A stretch of DNA of 64,000 nucleotides from Rhizobium sp. P32RR-XVIII (lineage in GTDB: Bacteria; Pseudomonadota; Alphaproteobacteria; Rhizobiales; Rhizobiaceae), in assembly GCF_012641395.1 (NCBI RefSeq), contig NZ_JABAIH010000001.1, positions 186,001-250,000 of the forward strand. Direction: 5' to 3'. The notes under the pieces were generated by a model. The model saw nothing but the letters and a program-made list of their open reading frames with translations. It was not told the origin of the DNA and made no database searches. Below, one piece after another: positions 29,335 to 38,753 of the stretch; within the stretch, counting starts at the first letter, position 1; each line of letters begins with the position of its first letter. Both the position numbers and the translations under genes were made by a program.

Positions 29335-30624
29335 CTAGGCTTTCCGCTGCATCCGGCAGAAAAAGAAACCATCGGTGTCGGTCGAGGCCGGCGTCAGGGT
29401 GATGGTCTCGTTGTCGGGTGAGCGCGGACGCGGTGCATCCTTGCCGAAGAGGTTGTCCCAAGCGGGCAACGCACTGACAATCGAGAACTCCGGGTTCTCC
29501 GTGGTGAAACGGCGCACCTGCTCCTCATTCTCCTGCGGCAGCACCGAGCAGGTCACGTAAACGAGCTCTCCGCCCGGACGTACGAAGGCGCTCGCCTGTT
29601 TCAGCGCGTCCTGCTGCTGATGGGTGCGCTCGTCGAGGTTCCGTGCCGTCAACCGCCACTTGGTATCCGGACGGCGGCGCCAGGTTCCGGTTCCCGTACA
29701 GGGTGCATCGACGAGCACCTTGTCGCAGCGCGCGCGCAGGCTCGAAAGCGCCTTTGCGTCGTCATGCACCTGGACGTTGCGTGTGCCGGCGCGCTTCAGG
29801 CGCTCGATGATGGGAGCAAGGCGTTTGCGATCGGCGTCATAGGCGTGCACCTGACCCTTATTGTGCATCGCCGCCGCCATGGCGAGCGTCTTGCCGCCGC
29901 CACCAGCGCAGTAATCGAGCACCTGTTCGCCATCCCTGGGCAACACGAGGTCCGCAACGATCTGCGAGCCCTCGTCCTGAACTTCGAACCAGCCTTTCTG
30001 GAACGAAAGCTCTGCTGTGACGTTCGGCAATCTCGAGGCGCCTTCGCCGGCGGGAATCCGGATACCGTAGCGAGCGATCCGCGCCTCATGCGCGCCGGCT
30101 CTTTCAAGCGCCTTGACCGCCTTTTCGCGGCTGGCCTTCAAGATATTGGCGCGCAGATCGAGTGTCGGACGCGCCGCAAGAGCCTGCGCTTCGGCAAGCC
30201 AGCTATCGCCAAAGGCAGTTTCGAAGGAGGCTTGAACCCACTCGGGAATATCACCTTGGACATGGGAAGGTGCCGAAGAAAGAGAGCGATTAACGAAGGC
30301 GGCGAGAGAGGCATCGGGCAGGGCAGGCGGTGCGAACTTGTCGTCTGCGAGTTCTGCGGCGAGCGTTTCCGGCGTAAAACCCCACTGGCGGAACATGACG
30401 GCGTAGGCGGCTGCCAGCGCGCTGTCATCATCCATCAGGAAAGCATGCGAAAGGCGCATGCGCAACGCGTCGTAGACGATGTTGCCGATTGCGGCGCGAT
30501 CGCCGGAACCGGCGAAACGATGCGCAAGGCCCCAGTCCTTCAGCGCATCGGCGACAGGTCTCTTGCGTTGATCGATCTCCGCAAGAACCGAAATCGCCCC
30601 TTCGAGGCGGCCACCCAAACGCAT
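29335..30624 (-). CDS. RsmB-like rRNA (cytosine-C5) methyltransferase
   Basis: A 429-residue RNA m5C methyltransferase. An N-terminal NusB-like region (about residues 1-150) precedes the SAM domain. Motif I is VLDYCAGGGGKTLAMAAAM (about 235-253). Motif IV is VLVDAPCTGTGTWRRRPD, and LVYVTCSVLPQENEEQV holds the nucleophilic cysteine (TCS). The family modifies 16S rRNA C967 in E. coli (RsmB). Assignment to that position is by similarity only. Confidence 0.92.
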   Translation of the reverse strand: MRLGGRLEGAISVLAEIDQRKRPVADALKDWGLAHRFAGSGDRAAIGNIVYDALRMRLSHAFLMDDDSALAAAYAVMFRQWGFTPETLAAELADDKFAPPALPDASLAAFVNRSLSSAPSHVQGDIPEWVQASFETAFGDSWLAEAQALAARPTLDLRANILKASREKAVKALERAGAHEARIARYGIRIPAGEGASRLPNVTAELSFQKGWFEVQDEGSQIVADLVLPRDGEQVLDYCAGGGGKTLAMAAAMHNKGQVHAYDADRKRLAPIIERLKRAGTRNVQVHDDAKALSSLRARCDKVLVDAPCTGTGTWRRRPDTKWRLTARNLDERTHQQQDALKQASAFVRPGGELVYVTCSVLPQENEEQVRRFTTENPEFSIVSALPAWDNLFGKDAPRPRSPDNETITLTPASTDTDGFFFCRMQRKA

Positions 30625-30769
30625 TCACAAGTCTCCCGTTGCCTTCGGCTTGTGAACGATCCGCGGGAAGCGTGACAGACGCTGCAGACAGCTCACAAGT
30701 CTCAACCGCGTGGTAGCCGCGATTGACGGGAAGAGCAAGCGCTGGCCCGGTTTGGCCAGCTATAACGCT

Positions 30770-31141
30770 TTAGCCAGCGCTGGCGACGACTTCGTAGCAC
30801 ACCTTGGCGGTGCCCGAGCTTACCATGCCGATGTTCTGTGCGGCGGCACGGGAAAGGTCGAGGACACGGCCTCGAATGAATGGACCGCGATCATTGACGC
30901 GAACGATGACGCTGCGGCCATTGTTGCGGTTGGTAACTCTAAGCTTGGTGCCGAAGCGGAGCGAACGGTGTGCGGCAGTTAAAGTGGCAGGATTCATACG
31001 TTCGCCAGACGCTGTTTTGGAATGCAGTGCGTACCACGAAGCACCACCACAGCCGGCTGCAGCAAATCCCTCAGCAGGAAGCATGAAAGAAGAAGCGGCA
31101 ATAGCTACGGTGGTGATAATAGAACGGCTGATATTCTTCAA
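30770..31141 (-). CDS. RlpA-like septal ring lytic transglycosylase family protein
   Basis: A 123-residue exported protein with a signal peptide (residues 1-28) and a compact double-psi beta-barrel. [35 protein letters not shown] and [20 protein letters not shown] are RlpA signatures. The Asp of VNDRGP is the proposed catalytic residue for cleaving denuded glycan strands. It lacks the SPOR domain of full-length RlpA, so septal targeting is not evident. Confidence 0.92.
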   Translation of the reverse strand: MKNISRSIITTVAIAASSFMLPAEGFAAAGCGGASWYALHSKTASGERMNPATLTAAHRSLRFGTKLRVTNRNNGRSVIVRVNDRGPFIRGRVLDLSRAAAQNIGMVSSGTAKVCYEVVASAG

Positions 31142-31540
31142 AACGGATAACCCCTCAACTGTTGAACTTGCGCCCTTTCAGGCGGTGGGGGCTTAAATCC
31201 GGGCAAAAGTGGCGAAAAAGGGCCTCGCCTAATCACGGACTGTTACAGTCTGTAACATTTGGTATTTATTTGAAAACAACCCAAAAATGGTCCGGCTATG
31301 CAAAAAGTAGAAAAAAGATAAGAAAATCAGTTAGAATTGGAACGAATTTTCTTCCTAATCCCCGGCATGGCGGGATGTTGTCGCAGTAACAAAAATAAAT
31401 TTTCGAGTTTGCCGCATTTGCTGCCTCATTTCAGCAAATTCAGAGGCCGTTAACCATAAATGGAAGCGAAATTTTGATTGCTAAAATTCGAAAGTAGGAA
31501 ATTTCTACTCTTTTGGAGTGGCCGGAATAACTCACTCAGG
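31142..31540. other. AT-rich gene-free spacer upstream of the RlpA-like gene
   Basis: About 400 bp with no credible reading frame. The sequence is clearly more AT-rich than its surroundings. It probably carries the promoter of the RlpA-like gene and the 3' end of the epimerase operon. A short palindrome agtag-gaaattt-ctact lies at 31493-31509. No RNA gene was recognised. Confidence 0.5.
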
Positions 31541-32413
31541 TTAACCCCGCCACGTGCCGCCTTGCCACAGCTGCGCGAGCGACATGGGATAGTTCGGGAA
31601 GGCAAAAGCAAAACCTGCGGCCTTCAACTTTGCGTTCGAAACGCGCTTGTTCTCGCCATAGAAGGAGCGTGCCATCGGCGTCAGTTCGGCGGTTTCGAAG
31701 GGCTGCTCCGGCGGCGGTTCGACGCCCATTAGGCGCGCCGCCTCGACGATGACATCCTGCGGCGGGCCAGGGAGGTCATCCGTGATATTGTAAATGCCGC
31801 CGAGGGAGCGGTCTGCGAGATAGCGCGCCGATGCGCCGATATCCTCGACGCGAATGCGATTGAAAACCTGATCCTTCTTGATCAGGCGTCGAGCAGTGCC
31901 TCGATCCAAATTGACGAAAGCATTGCGGCCCGGACCGTAAATGCCCGAGAGGCGCAATACGGCGGCGGGTATGCCGAGGTCTTTGCCCAAATTCAGCCAC
32001 GCATCCTCGGCCTCAAGTCGTTCCTTCGATCGTCCGGAAACCGGGAGGCAGACCGTCTCCTCGGTCACCCACCCGCCTTTGTGGTCGCCGTAGACGCCGA
32101 CGGTCGAAAGATAGCCGATCCACTGCAGCCCTGGCATCATTTCGTCGACCCAACAACTGGCAAGATTGATCAGCGGGTCTCCGGCTTCTCTCGGCGCGAT
32201 CGATTGTACGAGATGCGTCACGCCCTGCATGGCATGAAGCAAGTCCTTGCCGATCGTTTCACCGTCGAAGACGAAGGCTTCGATGCCCTGGCTGCGGAGC
32301 GTCTCAGCCTTGTCGGCCGATCTTGTCGTGCCGGAAATGCGGACATCTGCTCCTGCAAAGGCCTTGGCGATTGCTGTGCCGGAATAACCGCAGCCGAAGA
32401 TCATCACATGCAT
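31541..32413 (-). CDS. NAD(P)-dependent epimerase/SDR (YeeZ-like)
   Basis: A 290-residue extended-SDR-like protein. The Rossmann motif MIFGCGYSGTAIAKAF (residues about 4-19) is the GxGxxG nucleotide site in the atypical form of the YeeZ branch. YLSTVGVYGDHKGGWV follows, with a Tyr but without the strict YxxxK. The start overlaps the queG stop by 1 bp (TAATG), so it is co-translated with queG. The substrate is unknown. Confidence 0.87.
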   Translation of the reverse strand: MHVMIFGCGYSGTAIAKAFAGADVRISGTTRSADKAETLRSQGIEAFVFDGETIGKDLLHAMQGVTHLVQSIAPREAGDPLINLASCWVDEMMPGLQWIGYLSTVGVYGDHKGGWVTEETVCLPVSGRSKERLEAEDAWLNLGKDLGIPAAVLRLSGIYGPGRNAFVNLDRGTARRLIKKDQVFNRIRVEDIGASARYLADRSLGGIYNITDDLPGPPQDVIVEAARLMGVEPPPEQPFETAELTPMARSFYGENKRVSNAKLKAAGFAFAFPNYPMSLAQLWQGGTWRG

Positions 32414-33570
32414 TATACCACCCCCACCAATTGCCACTCTGCAAGCACGGTGGCATCTGTCTCATCCGGCCTTCGGGCCGCAAAGGCTGCGAATTCATCC
32501 GGCGCCATCAATCGCGAAAGCGCCCATATTGCCATGCCGCGGACAGCAGGCGAAGCGTCGCCCGCCAGCCGCCGGCATTGATCGACAAAATCGCGGTCGC
32601 CGGAATTGCCGGCCGCGATCAAAACGTTGCGTATGAAGCGGTCCCGGCCGATGCGCTTGATCGGCGAGCCGCTGAAGAAGCTTCGGAACGCTGCGTCGTC
32701 CAGCGTCAGCAGAAAGCCGATCGACGGCTCTTTCAAGTCGTCGCGCGCCTGCAACTTCATTTCGGACGCCGAAGCGGCGAACTTGTTCCATGGACAGACC
32801 GCAAGACAGTCGTCGCAGCCATAGATCCGGTTGCCGATCAGCGGCCGGAATTCCGGGTCGATCGGGCCTTTGTGCTCGATGGTGAGGTAGGAGATGCAGC
32901 GTCGGGCATCAATCTGATATGGCGCAGGGAAGGCTGCGGTCGGACAGACGTCGAGACAGGCACGGCAAGAGCCACAGTGGTCGTGCTCCGGCTCATCTAT
33001 ATTGAGATCGGCTGTCGTGAACATCGAGCCGAGGAAGAGCCAGGAGCCGTGACTGCGGCTGACCAGGTTGGTGTGTTTGCCCTGCCAGCCGAGGCCGGCG
33101 GCAGCCGCGAGCGGTTTCTCCATCACCGGCGCGGTATCGACAAAGACTTTCACGTCAGCTCCCGCCCGCGCCGCAAAGCGCGTCGCGATTTCCTTGAGCC
33201 GTCCTTTGATGACATCGTGGTAGTCGCGATTGCGCGCATAGACAGAGATTGCAGCCTTGTCCGGCTTTTCCAGAACATCGCGCGGATCCTCGTCGGGGCC
33301 GTAGTTGAGGCCGAAGACGACGATGGACTTTGCATCGCTCCATAGCGTCAGGGGATCAGCGCGGCGCTCCTGCGTGTCCGCCATCCATTCCATTGTACCG
33401 TGACGGCCGGCATCGATGAATTCGCGAAGCCGCCCTTTCGCTTCCGGAATCGAATCCGGCCGGGTGATGCGACAGAGATCGAAGCCGAACGCTGCCGCCT
33501 CCGCGCGAACGAAGGCGGTCAGATTGTCGCGGCGCTTGCGCTCTTTGTCGTCTGCTATCCGTTCGGGCAT
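32413..33570 (-). CDS. queG: Epoxyqueuosine reductase
   Basis: A 385-residue cobalamin-dependent iron-sulfur enzyme that reduces epoxyqueuosine in tRNA to queuosine. Two [4Fe-4S] motifs are visible: [19 protein letters not shown] (about residues 190-208) and [16 protein letters not shown] (about 238-253). The C-terminal HEAT-like repeat follows. It lies between a GST gene and an epimerase gene in a minus-strand operon with close spacing. Confidence 0.96.
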   Translation of the reverse strand: MPERIADDKERKRRDNLTAFVRAEAAAFGFDLCRITRPDSIPEAKGRLREFIDAGRHGTMEWMADTQERRADPLTLWSDAKSIVVFGLNYGPDEDPRDVLEKPDKAAISVYARNRDYHDVIKGRLKEIATRFAARAGADVKVFVDTAPVMEKPLAAAAGLGWQGKHTNLVSRSHGSWLFLGSMFTTADLNIDEPEHDHCGSCRACLDVCPTAAFPAPYQIDARRCISYLTIEHKGPIDPEFRPLIGNRIYGCDDCLAVCPWNKFAASASEMKLQARDDLKEPSIGFLLTLDDAAFRSFFSGSPIKRIGRDRFIRNVLIAAGNSGDRDFVDQCRRLAGDASPAVRGMAIWALSRLMAPDEFAAFAARRPDETDATVLAEWQLVGVV

Positions 33571-33582
33571 CGGAAGCCCTCG

Positions 33583-34275
33583 TCAGAAATCCAGGTCTGC
33601 GTAGTGGGAGACCGGTGTCAGTCCGCGCACCCGCTCCGCCAGAAGCGGGCGGAAGGACGGCCGTGACTTCATCCGCTGGTACCAATCCTTGGCGATCGGC
33701 GATTCCGTCCAGTCGATCTCGCCGAGATAATCGAGGATCGATATCGAAGCGGCCGCGGCGAGATCGGCATAGCTCATGCGATCGCCGGCCAGCCACTGCC
33801 GCGAACCCGCGAGCCAGGTCAGGTATTTCATGTGCTGGCGTATGTTCGCCCGGGCCGTACGCAGGATCTTCGAATCCGGTGCGCCGCCGCCCTGGTCTGC
33901 GCTCATCTGCAGCTTATAGACCCGCTCCCGCGCCAGGGGCCGGGTTACGTCCGTCTCCATCTTCTGCATGAACCACTCGGCGAGGCGGCGGATCTCCGCT
34001 CGCTGGAAAGGGTCCTCCGCAAGAAGCCGCCGGTCGCGTTTCAGCACGCCATGCGTTTCGTCGAGATATTCGGAGATTACCGTGGCGCCGCATAGCGCCC
34101 GCATGCTGTCGTCCACGTAAACGGGCAAGGTACCCGCCGGATTGAGCGCCAAAAAGTCGCGCCGCTTGTCCCAGGTCTGCTCTTCCACGAGTTCGACCTG
34201 GTAACCGTATTCTGCAAGTACCAGCCGGATGAACCGGGAGGCTGTGGAGATGGGGTGATGATAGAGTACTGGCAT
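33583..34275 (-). CDS. Glutathione S-transferase family protein
   Basis: A 230-residue cytosolic GST. The thioredoxin-fold N-terminus begins MPVLYHHPISTASRFIRLVL, with Ser/Tyr candidates for thiolate activation near residue 10, and NPAGTLPVYVDDSMRALCGATVISEYL is the cis-Pro and GSH-binding block. The all-helical C-terminal domain contains SYADLAAAASISILDYLG. It is 12 bp upstream of queG and heads the operon. Confidence 0.92.
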   Translation of the reverse strand: MPVLYHHPISTASRFIRLVLAEYGYQVELVEEQTWDKRRDFLALNPAGTLPVYVDDSMRALCGATVISEYLDETHGVLKRDRRLLAEDPFQRAEIRRLAEWFMQKMETDVTRPLARERVYKLQMSADQGGGAPDSKILRTARANIRQHMKYLTWLAGSRQWLAGDRMSYADLAAAASISILDYLGEIDWTESPIAKDWYQRMKSRPSFRPLLAERVRGLTPVSHYADLDF

Positions 34276-34322
34276 TTATCCGTTCAGCTGCCTTTTTGGC
34301 GTTTTGGCGATTGTCTCCCTTA

Positions 34323-34348
34323 TTAAACTCCTAACAATCAGAGTTTAA
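34323..34348. promoter_or_regulatory. Inverted repeat upstream of the GST-queG operon
   Basis: Perfect 8-bp arms ttaaactc (34323-34330) and gagtttaa (34341-34348) with a 10-bp spacer lie about 50 bp before the GST start, in the divergent region with uppP. This is suggestive of an operator; no regulator can be named. Confidence 0.35.
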
Positions 34349-34557
34349 AAAAGATATAGGAACGCATGATCGGTTCAACCGCGTATCAAGGTTCGGAGAC
34401 CAAGCTTACCCCTTCCCCGCCGGCAAACATGGATTTTTATGCCCTTCCGATGGATACCGGCCTTTTTTCGCCACGCCACTGACTAAAGAAGACGGGAACC
34501 GTCTCGAGCGACGTAACCGCATTCGCGTCCGACCGATCTTTAAACCGGAGACTATAT

Positions 34558-35355
34558 ATGGACTACATGAGCTCTATAATTCTAGGCGTCATAGAGGGGA
34601 TCACTGAGTTTCTACCGATCTCGAGCACTGGCCATCTCATCATTGCGGAGCAATGGCTCGGCCACCGGTCGGACATGTTCAATATCGTTATCCAGGCAGG
34701 TGCTATCCTCGCCGTCACTATCATTTACTGGCGTCGTCTCGCGAGCCTCGTGGTCGGCTGGCGGGATCCAGGGAACCGCTCCTACGCTGCCAAGCTGATT
34801 GTCGCATTCCTCATTACCGCTATCCTCGGACTGATCGTCAAGAAGCTCGGCTTCGAACTGCCTGAGACTGCGACGCCAATCGCCTGGGCACTCATTATCG
34901 GTGGTGTCTGGATGATATTTGCCGAATGGGCCGCCGCGCGTCGGCCGCCTTACAAGGAGATTACCTGGCTCGTTGCCATTTTGGTCGGCATTGCCCAGGT
35001 GGTTGCCGGCGTCTTCCCGGGAACGTCACGCTCAGGCGCCACGATTTTCGTTGCCATGCTGGCGGGCACGGGCAACCGCGCCGCGGCTACCGAATTCGCT
35101 TTTCTCGTCGGTATCCCGACCATGTATGCCGCGAGTGCCTACGAATTGCTGAAGACGCTGAAGGATGGCGGAGCGGCAAACGAGGATTGGACGGGCCTTG
35201 GGATCGCCTTCGTCGTTTCCACTGTCGTCGCTTTCGTCGCCGTGAAGTGGCTGCTGTCGTATATCCGGAGCAACCGATTTACGATGTTTGCGATCTACCG
35301 CATCATTCTCGGAGTCATTCTGCTCGGTATGGCCGCGACCGGGGCGATTGCCTGA
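34558..35355 (+). CDS. uppP: Undecaprenyl-diphosphatase (bacitracin resistance)
   Basis: A 265-residue inner-membrane phosphatase that recycles undecaprenyl pyrophosphate for peptidoglycan and polysaccharide synthesis. Both conserved catalytic regions are present: EGITEFLPISSTGHLII (residues about 14-30, with the Glu-rich motif) and GVFPGTSRSGATI (about 155-167). Eight predicted helices. ATG 34558 follows CCGGAG. Confidence 0.97.
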   Translation: MDYMSSIILGVIEGITEFLPISSTGHLIIAEQWLGHRSDMFNIVIQAGAILAVTIIYWRRLASLVVGWRDPGNRSYAAKLIVAFLITAILGLIVKKLGFELPETATPIAWALIIGGVWMIFAEWAAARRPPYKEITWLVAILVGIAQVVAGVFPGTSRSGATIFVAMLAGTGNRAAATEFAFLVGIPTMYAASAYELLKTLKDGGAANEDWTGLGIAFVVSTVVAFVAVKWLLSYIRSNRFTMFAIYRIILGVILLGMAATGAIA

Positions 35356-35370
35356 GACGTCCGTCGCTTT

Positions 35371-35401
35371 CCGTATTCGCGCAGCCCGGGCGCGAATACG
35401 G
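35371..35401 (+). terminator. Strong hairpin after uppP
   Basis: Perfect 12-bp arms ccgtattcgcgc (35371-35382) and gcgcgaatacgg (35390-35401) with a 7-nt loop, 15 bp after the stop. The downstream sequence is not T-rich, so it may stabilise the mRNA end or act with Rho. Confidence 0.5.
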
Positions 35402-35534
35402 TCATCACATCAGCTTCACACACAACCGGAAACGGCGAACATGCATCTTGAAGCCGGAGGCTTCAGGCAGTTCTGATCGAACTGCTCACTTCTGCTCGCA
35501 AGAACAACGCCGGCGCTAACGCGCCGGTCTTCCG

Positions 35535-35687
35535 TCAGCGGTTGATGGAGGCCGTCGAGCAAGGATCAACGCCGTAGGCCGGCGCGCAACCGCCTTTCAC
35601 TGCGGCGACCGAACCGGGCGCAATGAAGGAGCCTGCAAGGATAACCAGTGCCGCACACGCAAAAAGAAGCGCGATTGACTTGCCCAT
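35535..35687 (-). CDS. Small exported protein of 50 residues
   Basis: A short frame from ATG 35687 to TGA 35535. It starts MGKSIALLFACAALVILAGS, a classic signal peptide, and ends KGGCAPAYGVDPCSTASINR with two cysteines in the mature part. A GAGGC box lies 7 bp before the start, and a GC-rich hairpin (ccggcg/cgccgg, about 35509-35526) follows on the minus strand as a likely terminator. Codon use is GC-rich at third positions. Function unknown; possibly a small periplasmic disulfide-containing protein. Confidence 0.7.
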   Translation of the reverse strand: MGKSIALLFACAALVILAGSFIAPGSVAAVKGGCAPAYGVDPCSTASINR

Positions 35688-35969
35688 TTGATAAAGCCTC
35701 TCAAATCAAAATAGCGCGCCGCCAAAGGCGCTGAGTCCGTCTCAGGACGCGCGGGGTGTGTAGTCAGTGGAATAGGAAATAGCAATAAATGTTCCAGCTA
35801 AATGCGCCGTTAATTTCACTAAATTTTTGATGCGTCTTTTATGCAACGTCAACCATGACGAGATAGAGGAAAACACGCGAAACGTGCGTCAGGCTTTCCT
35901 CCCGGCACAAATGAAAAACGTCGCCCGTGGCCAAGCACAAGCGACGTTCGAACGCTGGAGGAGGGGTGT

Positions 35970-36950
35970 TTAAGCCGCTTTCCCCGAGCCGGTGTACTGG
36001 CCATGCGGGCGATATTGCACGAGGTAGGACGGCAGCACGGAAACCAGCAGCGTCGGTGTGACGTCGAGGGCTTTCAGCGTGCGGCCTTCCGTTTCGGCCG
36101 CTTGCGAAACGACATTGTCGCGCTTCAGCAGACGAACCTGGTCGACCGTAATGGGTGGGGTGATAAGAGGAATGAGCGACGCAACGTTGCCCATGAGCGA
36201 TGCGATGCTGAACGGGATGGAGACCAGCGCGTTCTTGCGCATGGTGACCTTCAGCATAGTCTCCATGCACTGGCGGAAGGTGAGAACTTCCGGACCGCCC
36301 AGTTCATAGATCGTCCCGGGGGTAGCCTTGCCACCGACAGCGCGAGTTACGGCTTCCGCGACATCCCCGACATAAACCGGCTGAAACCTCGTGTTGCCGC
36401 CTCCGATGAGCGGAAGAACCGGCGAAAGGCGAGCCATGTCGGCGAACTTGTTGAAGAAGCCGTCTTCCGGACCGAAAACGATCGACGGGCGGAAAATCAC
36501 CGCGTCTCTCACGGTCGAAAGGATTGCCGCCTCCGCGCGACCCTTGGTGCGGGCATAGCTTGAATCGGAATTCGCATCGGCGCCGATCGCCGAGATATGG
36601 ATGAGCTTCGCGCCACTCGCACGGGCAGCTTCGGCCACGGCGCGTGCGCCAAATTCCTGCACGGCGTCGAAGGTGTTGCGGCCGGCTTCGAAAAGGACGC
36701 CGACGCAGTTGATGACGAAATCGGCGCCCTCGACGGCGCGATCGACCGAGTTGCGGTAACGCAGGTTCGCCTGAACAAAAGAGATCTGGCCGACATTTCC
36801 GAGCGGCTGCAGAAAACCTGCAAGGTCGGGGCGGCGTACAGCGACGCGGATGCGATAGCCGCGTTTTGCCAGCGCGCCTACCACATGCCTGCCAATGAAG
36901 CCGGAACCTCCGAATACGGTCACGAGCGGCGGCAGGTTGGCAAGGGTCAT
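35970..36950 (-). CDS. Complex I NDUFA9-subunit-like SDR protein
   Basis: A 326-residue extended SDR-like protein. VTVFGGSGFIGRHVVGALAKRGYRIRVAVRRPDL (about residues 9-42) is the GxxGxxG nucleotide site. IHISAIGADANSDSSYARTKGRAE holds a YxxxK-like YARTK. It belongs to the group related to eukaryotic complex I subunit NDUFA9; in rhizobia it is not in the nuo operon and its role is not defined. The C-terminal region (about 245-300) is hydrophobic and may be membrane-associated. Confidence 0.9.
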   Translation of the reverse strand: MTLANLPPLVTVFGGSGFIGRHVVGALAKRGYRIRVAVRRPDLAGFLQPLGNVGQISFVQANLRYRNSVDRAVEGADFVINCVGVLFEAGRNTFDAVQEFGARAVAEAARASGAKLIHISAIGADANSDSSYARTKGRAEAAILSTVRDAVIFRPSIVFGPEDGFFNKFADMARLSPVLPLIGGGNTRFQPVYVGDVAEAVTRAVGGKATPGTIYELGGPEVLTFRQCMETMLKVTMRKNALVSIPFSIASLMGNVASLIPLITPPITVDQVRLLKRDNVVSQAAETEGRTLKALDVTPTLLVSVLPSYLVQYRPHGQYTGSGKAA

Positions 36951-37060
36951 GGCAGGCTCCTCGAAAGGCTTGGATGGGATGCGTTTATCGGCAAGCTTTT
37001 AGCCGAATCCGGGCGCGGCGGAAAGGTCCACATGCGCCCGAAGTCAAGATACGCAGGGGA

Positions 37061-37348
37061 TCAAATTCCTTCGACGACAATCATTTCCGCGTCGGCGACT
37101 TCCTGGCGGATCTTGGCGGCGATCTGATATTCCGGCGAGTTGTAGCAATCGACTGCATGCTGCATGGAAGGGAATTCGATGACGACGTTTCGTGCGCGCG
37201 ACTTGCCTTCAAGTTCAGTTATTGCGCCGCCGCGGGCGAGGAAGTTGGCACCGTACTTTTCAAAGGCCGGCTTTGCTGCCGCGACATAGTCCTTGTAGCG
37301 CTCGGGGTCGCGAACATCGACGCGCGCGATCCAGTATCCCTTGGCCAT
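37061..37348 (-). CDS. DUF1330 domain protein
   Basis: A 95-residue dimeric alpha-beta barrel protein, starting MAKGYWIARVDVRDPERYKDYVAAAKPAFEKYGANFL with the conserved FPSMQHAVDCYNSPEYQ block. The whole protein is the DUF1330 domain. No enzyme activity is established. It is downstream of pyrF on the same strand with a 122-bp gap. Confidence 0.92.
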   Translation of the reverse strand: MAKGYWIARVDVRDPERYKDYVAAAKPAFEKYGANFLARGGAITELEGKSRARNVVIEFPSMQHAVDCYNSPEYQIAAKIRQEVADAEMIVVEGI

Positions 37349-37470
37349 GGTTTTCCTCCGGTTGACGGTTGTATTTGTCTTCGTTCAAATTGCAGGAGGC
37401 GTCAATACACCGCATCTTGCGTGTAATCCGTCAAATGAATGAGTCCTATCAGAGCTGGCCGCAACACACG

Positions 37471-38163
37471 TCAGAGCGCGGCGTCCATCTCAGCAAGAAT
37501 TGCGCGCGCCGCCTCCCGCGGATCAGACGCTTTGACGATCGGCCGGGCGACGACCAGGTGGCTCGAGCCGGCCTTCAGCGCATCGGCGGGCGTCATGACG
37601 CGCTTCTGGTCGCCCTTCTCGCTGCCGGCCGGGCGGATGCCGGGCGTGACGATCGCCATATCGGGGCCGACGATCTTGCGAACGGCAGCCGATTCTTCTG
37701 CCGAGCACACCACGCCGCCCATGCCGGCTAGATGAGCCTGTTCAGCGCGGCGGAGGACCAAGGTGTGCGGGTCGTATTCATAGCCCGCAGCGATAAGATC
37801 CTGCTCATCCATGGAGGTCAGGACCGTGACGCCGAGCAGGCAGAGATCGGAACCCTTTGCCGCCTCGACGGCAGCCTTCATCGCCTTCGGATAGGCATGC
37901 AGCGTCAGCATCGACATGCCCATCTTCACGATGTTCTCCACGCCGGAAGCGACCGTGTTGTCGATATCGAGCAGCTTCATGTCGAGGAAGACCTTCTTGC
38001 CGCTCTGCGCGAGTTCGCGCGCGAATTCCAGGCCGCCGGCAAAGACCAGCTGATAGCCGATCTTGTAGAAGAGAATGTCGTCGCCGAGCGTTGAAACGAT
38101 CTTTTCCGCCTCGCCAAGTGTCGGAACATCCAGCCCGACGATCAGCCGCTCGCGTGCGCTCAT
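37471..38163 (-). CDS. pyrF: Orotidine 5'-phosphate decarboxylase
   Basis: A 230-residue TIM-barrel enzyme that makes UMP. The active-site DxKxxD motif is [16 protein letters not shown] (about residues 55-70), and GGVVCSAEE and [17 protein letters not shown] bind the phosphate. Start ATG 38163 is 1 bp after the stop of the phosphatase gene. It is the end of a pmtA-phosphatase-pyrF run with 1-bp gaps. Confidence 0.97.
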   Translation of the reverse strand: MSARERLIVGLDVPTLGEAEKIVSTLGDDILFYKIGYQLVFAGGLEFARELAQSGKKVFLDMKLLDIDNTVASGVENIVKMGMSMLTLHAYPKAMKAAVEAAKGSDLCLLGVTVLTSMDEQDLIAAGYEYDPHTLVLRRAEQAHLAGMGGVVCSAEESAAVRKIVGPDMAIVTPGIRPAGSEKGDQKRVMTPADALKAGSSHLVVARPIVKASDPREAARAILAEMDAAL

Positions 38164-38164
38164 A

Positions 38165-38752
38165 TCACATCCATCCCTGCCAGTCTTCGATGGGTGTCCA
38201 GTCGCACGACAGGCGCCGCTCTGCAAGGCTGAAACAGTGGAGATTACCGCCGCCGCCCGGCTGATCGCCATCGCGCGAGATCGTGCGGCGCTCGAGATGG
38301 CACTTCAGCAGCGTTCCGACACCGCCATGGCCGACGAAGGCGATCGGTGCCGTGGGATCGTGGTCGTCAAGAATGGTCTCAACGGCAGAGACGATCCGCG
38401 CCTGAGCGTCGATCGCCCTTTCCCAGCCTCGAAAACTCTGTTCCGGATGCGCGAAGAACCAGTCAGCGGCCTTCTCGAATTCCGCAGGCGGCAGGAAGCC
38501 GGTCGCCGAGCGGTCGTTTTCGTGCATGCCGGGGACAATTTCGATCGTCACGCCCGCCGCTTGCGCAAGGATAGCTGCGGTCTGTATGGCTTTTGTCTCG
38601 TCGCTGGAAACAATGCGACGCAGTTGTCTCGCCCACTCGCTGCGCGCGGCGGCGCGGACGCGAGCTTCGCCGGTCTCCGACAGGCCCCATTGGGGCACCG
38701 GGACACTCGGATCAATCTTCACTTGCGGATGGGTGATGTAAAGCCCGCGCAT
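38165..38752 (-). CDS. Histidine phosphatase superfamily protein with divergent RHG motif
   Basis: A 195-residue phosphoglycerate-mutase-like protein. The usual N-terminal RHG triad is replaced by [14 protein letters not shown], where His of THPQ would be the phospho-acceptor. The remaining catalytic residues look present: [25 protein letters not shown] (Arg position altered to Glu/Thr-rich), and FVGHGGVG with the second His. Family identity is clear from the overall pattern. Activity is uncertain because the first Arg is missing. Confidence 0.8.
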   Translation of the reverse strand: MRGLYITHPQVKIDPSVPVPQWGLSETGEARVRAAARSEWARQLRRIVSSDETKAIQTAAILAQAAGVTIEIVPGMHENDRSATGFLPPAEFEKAADWFFAHPEQSFRGWERAIDAQARIVSAVETILDDHDPTAPIAFVGHGGVGTLLKCHLERRTISRDGDQPGGGGNLHCFSLAERRLSCDWTPIEDWQGWM

Positions 38753-38753
38753 C

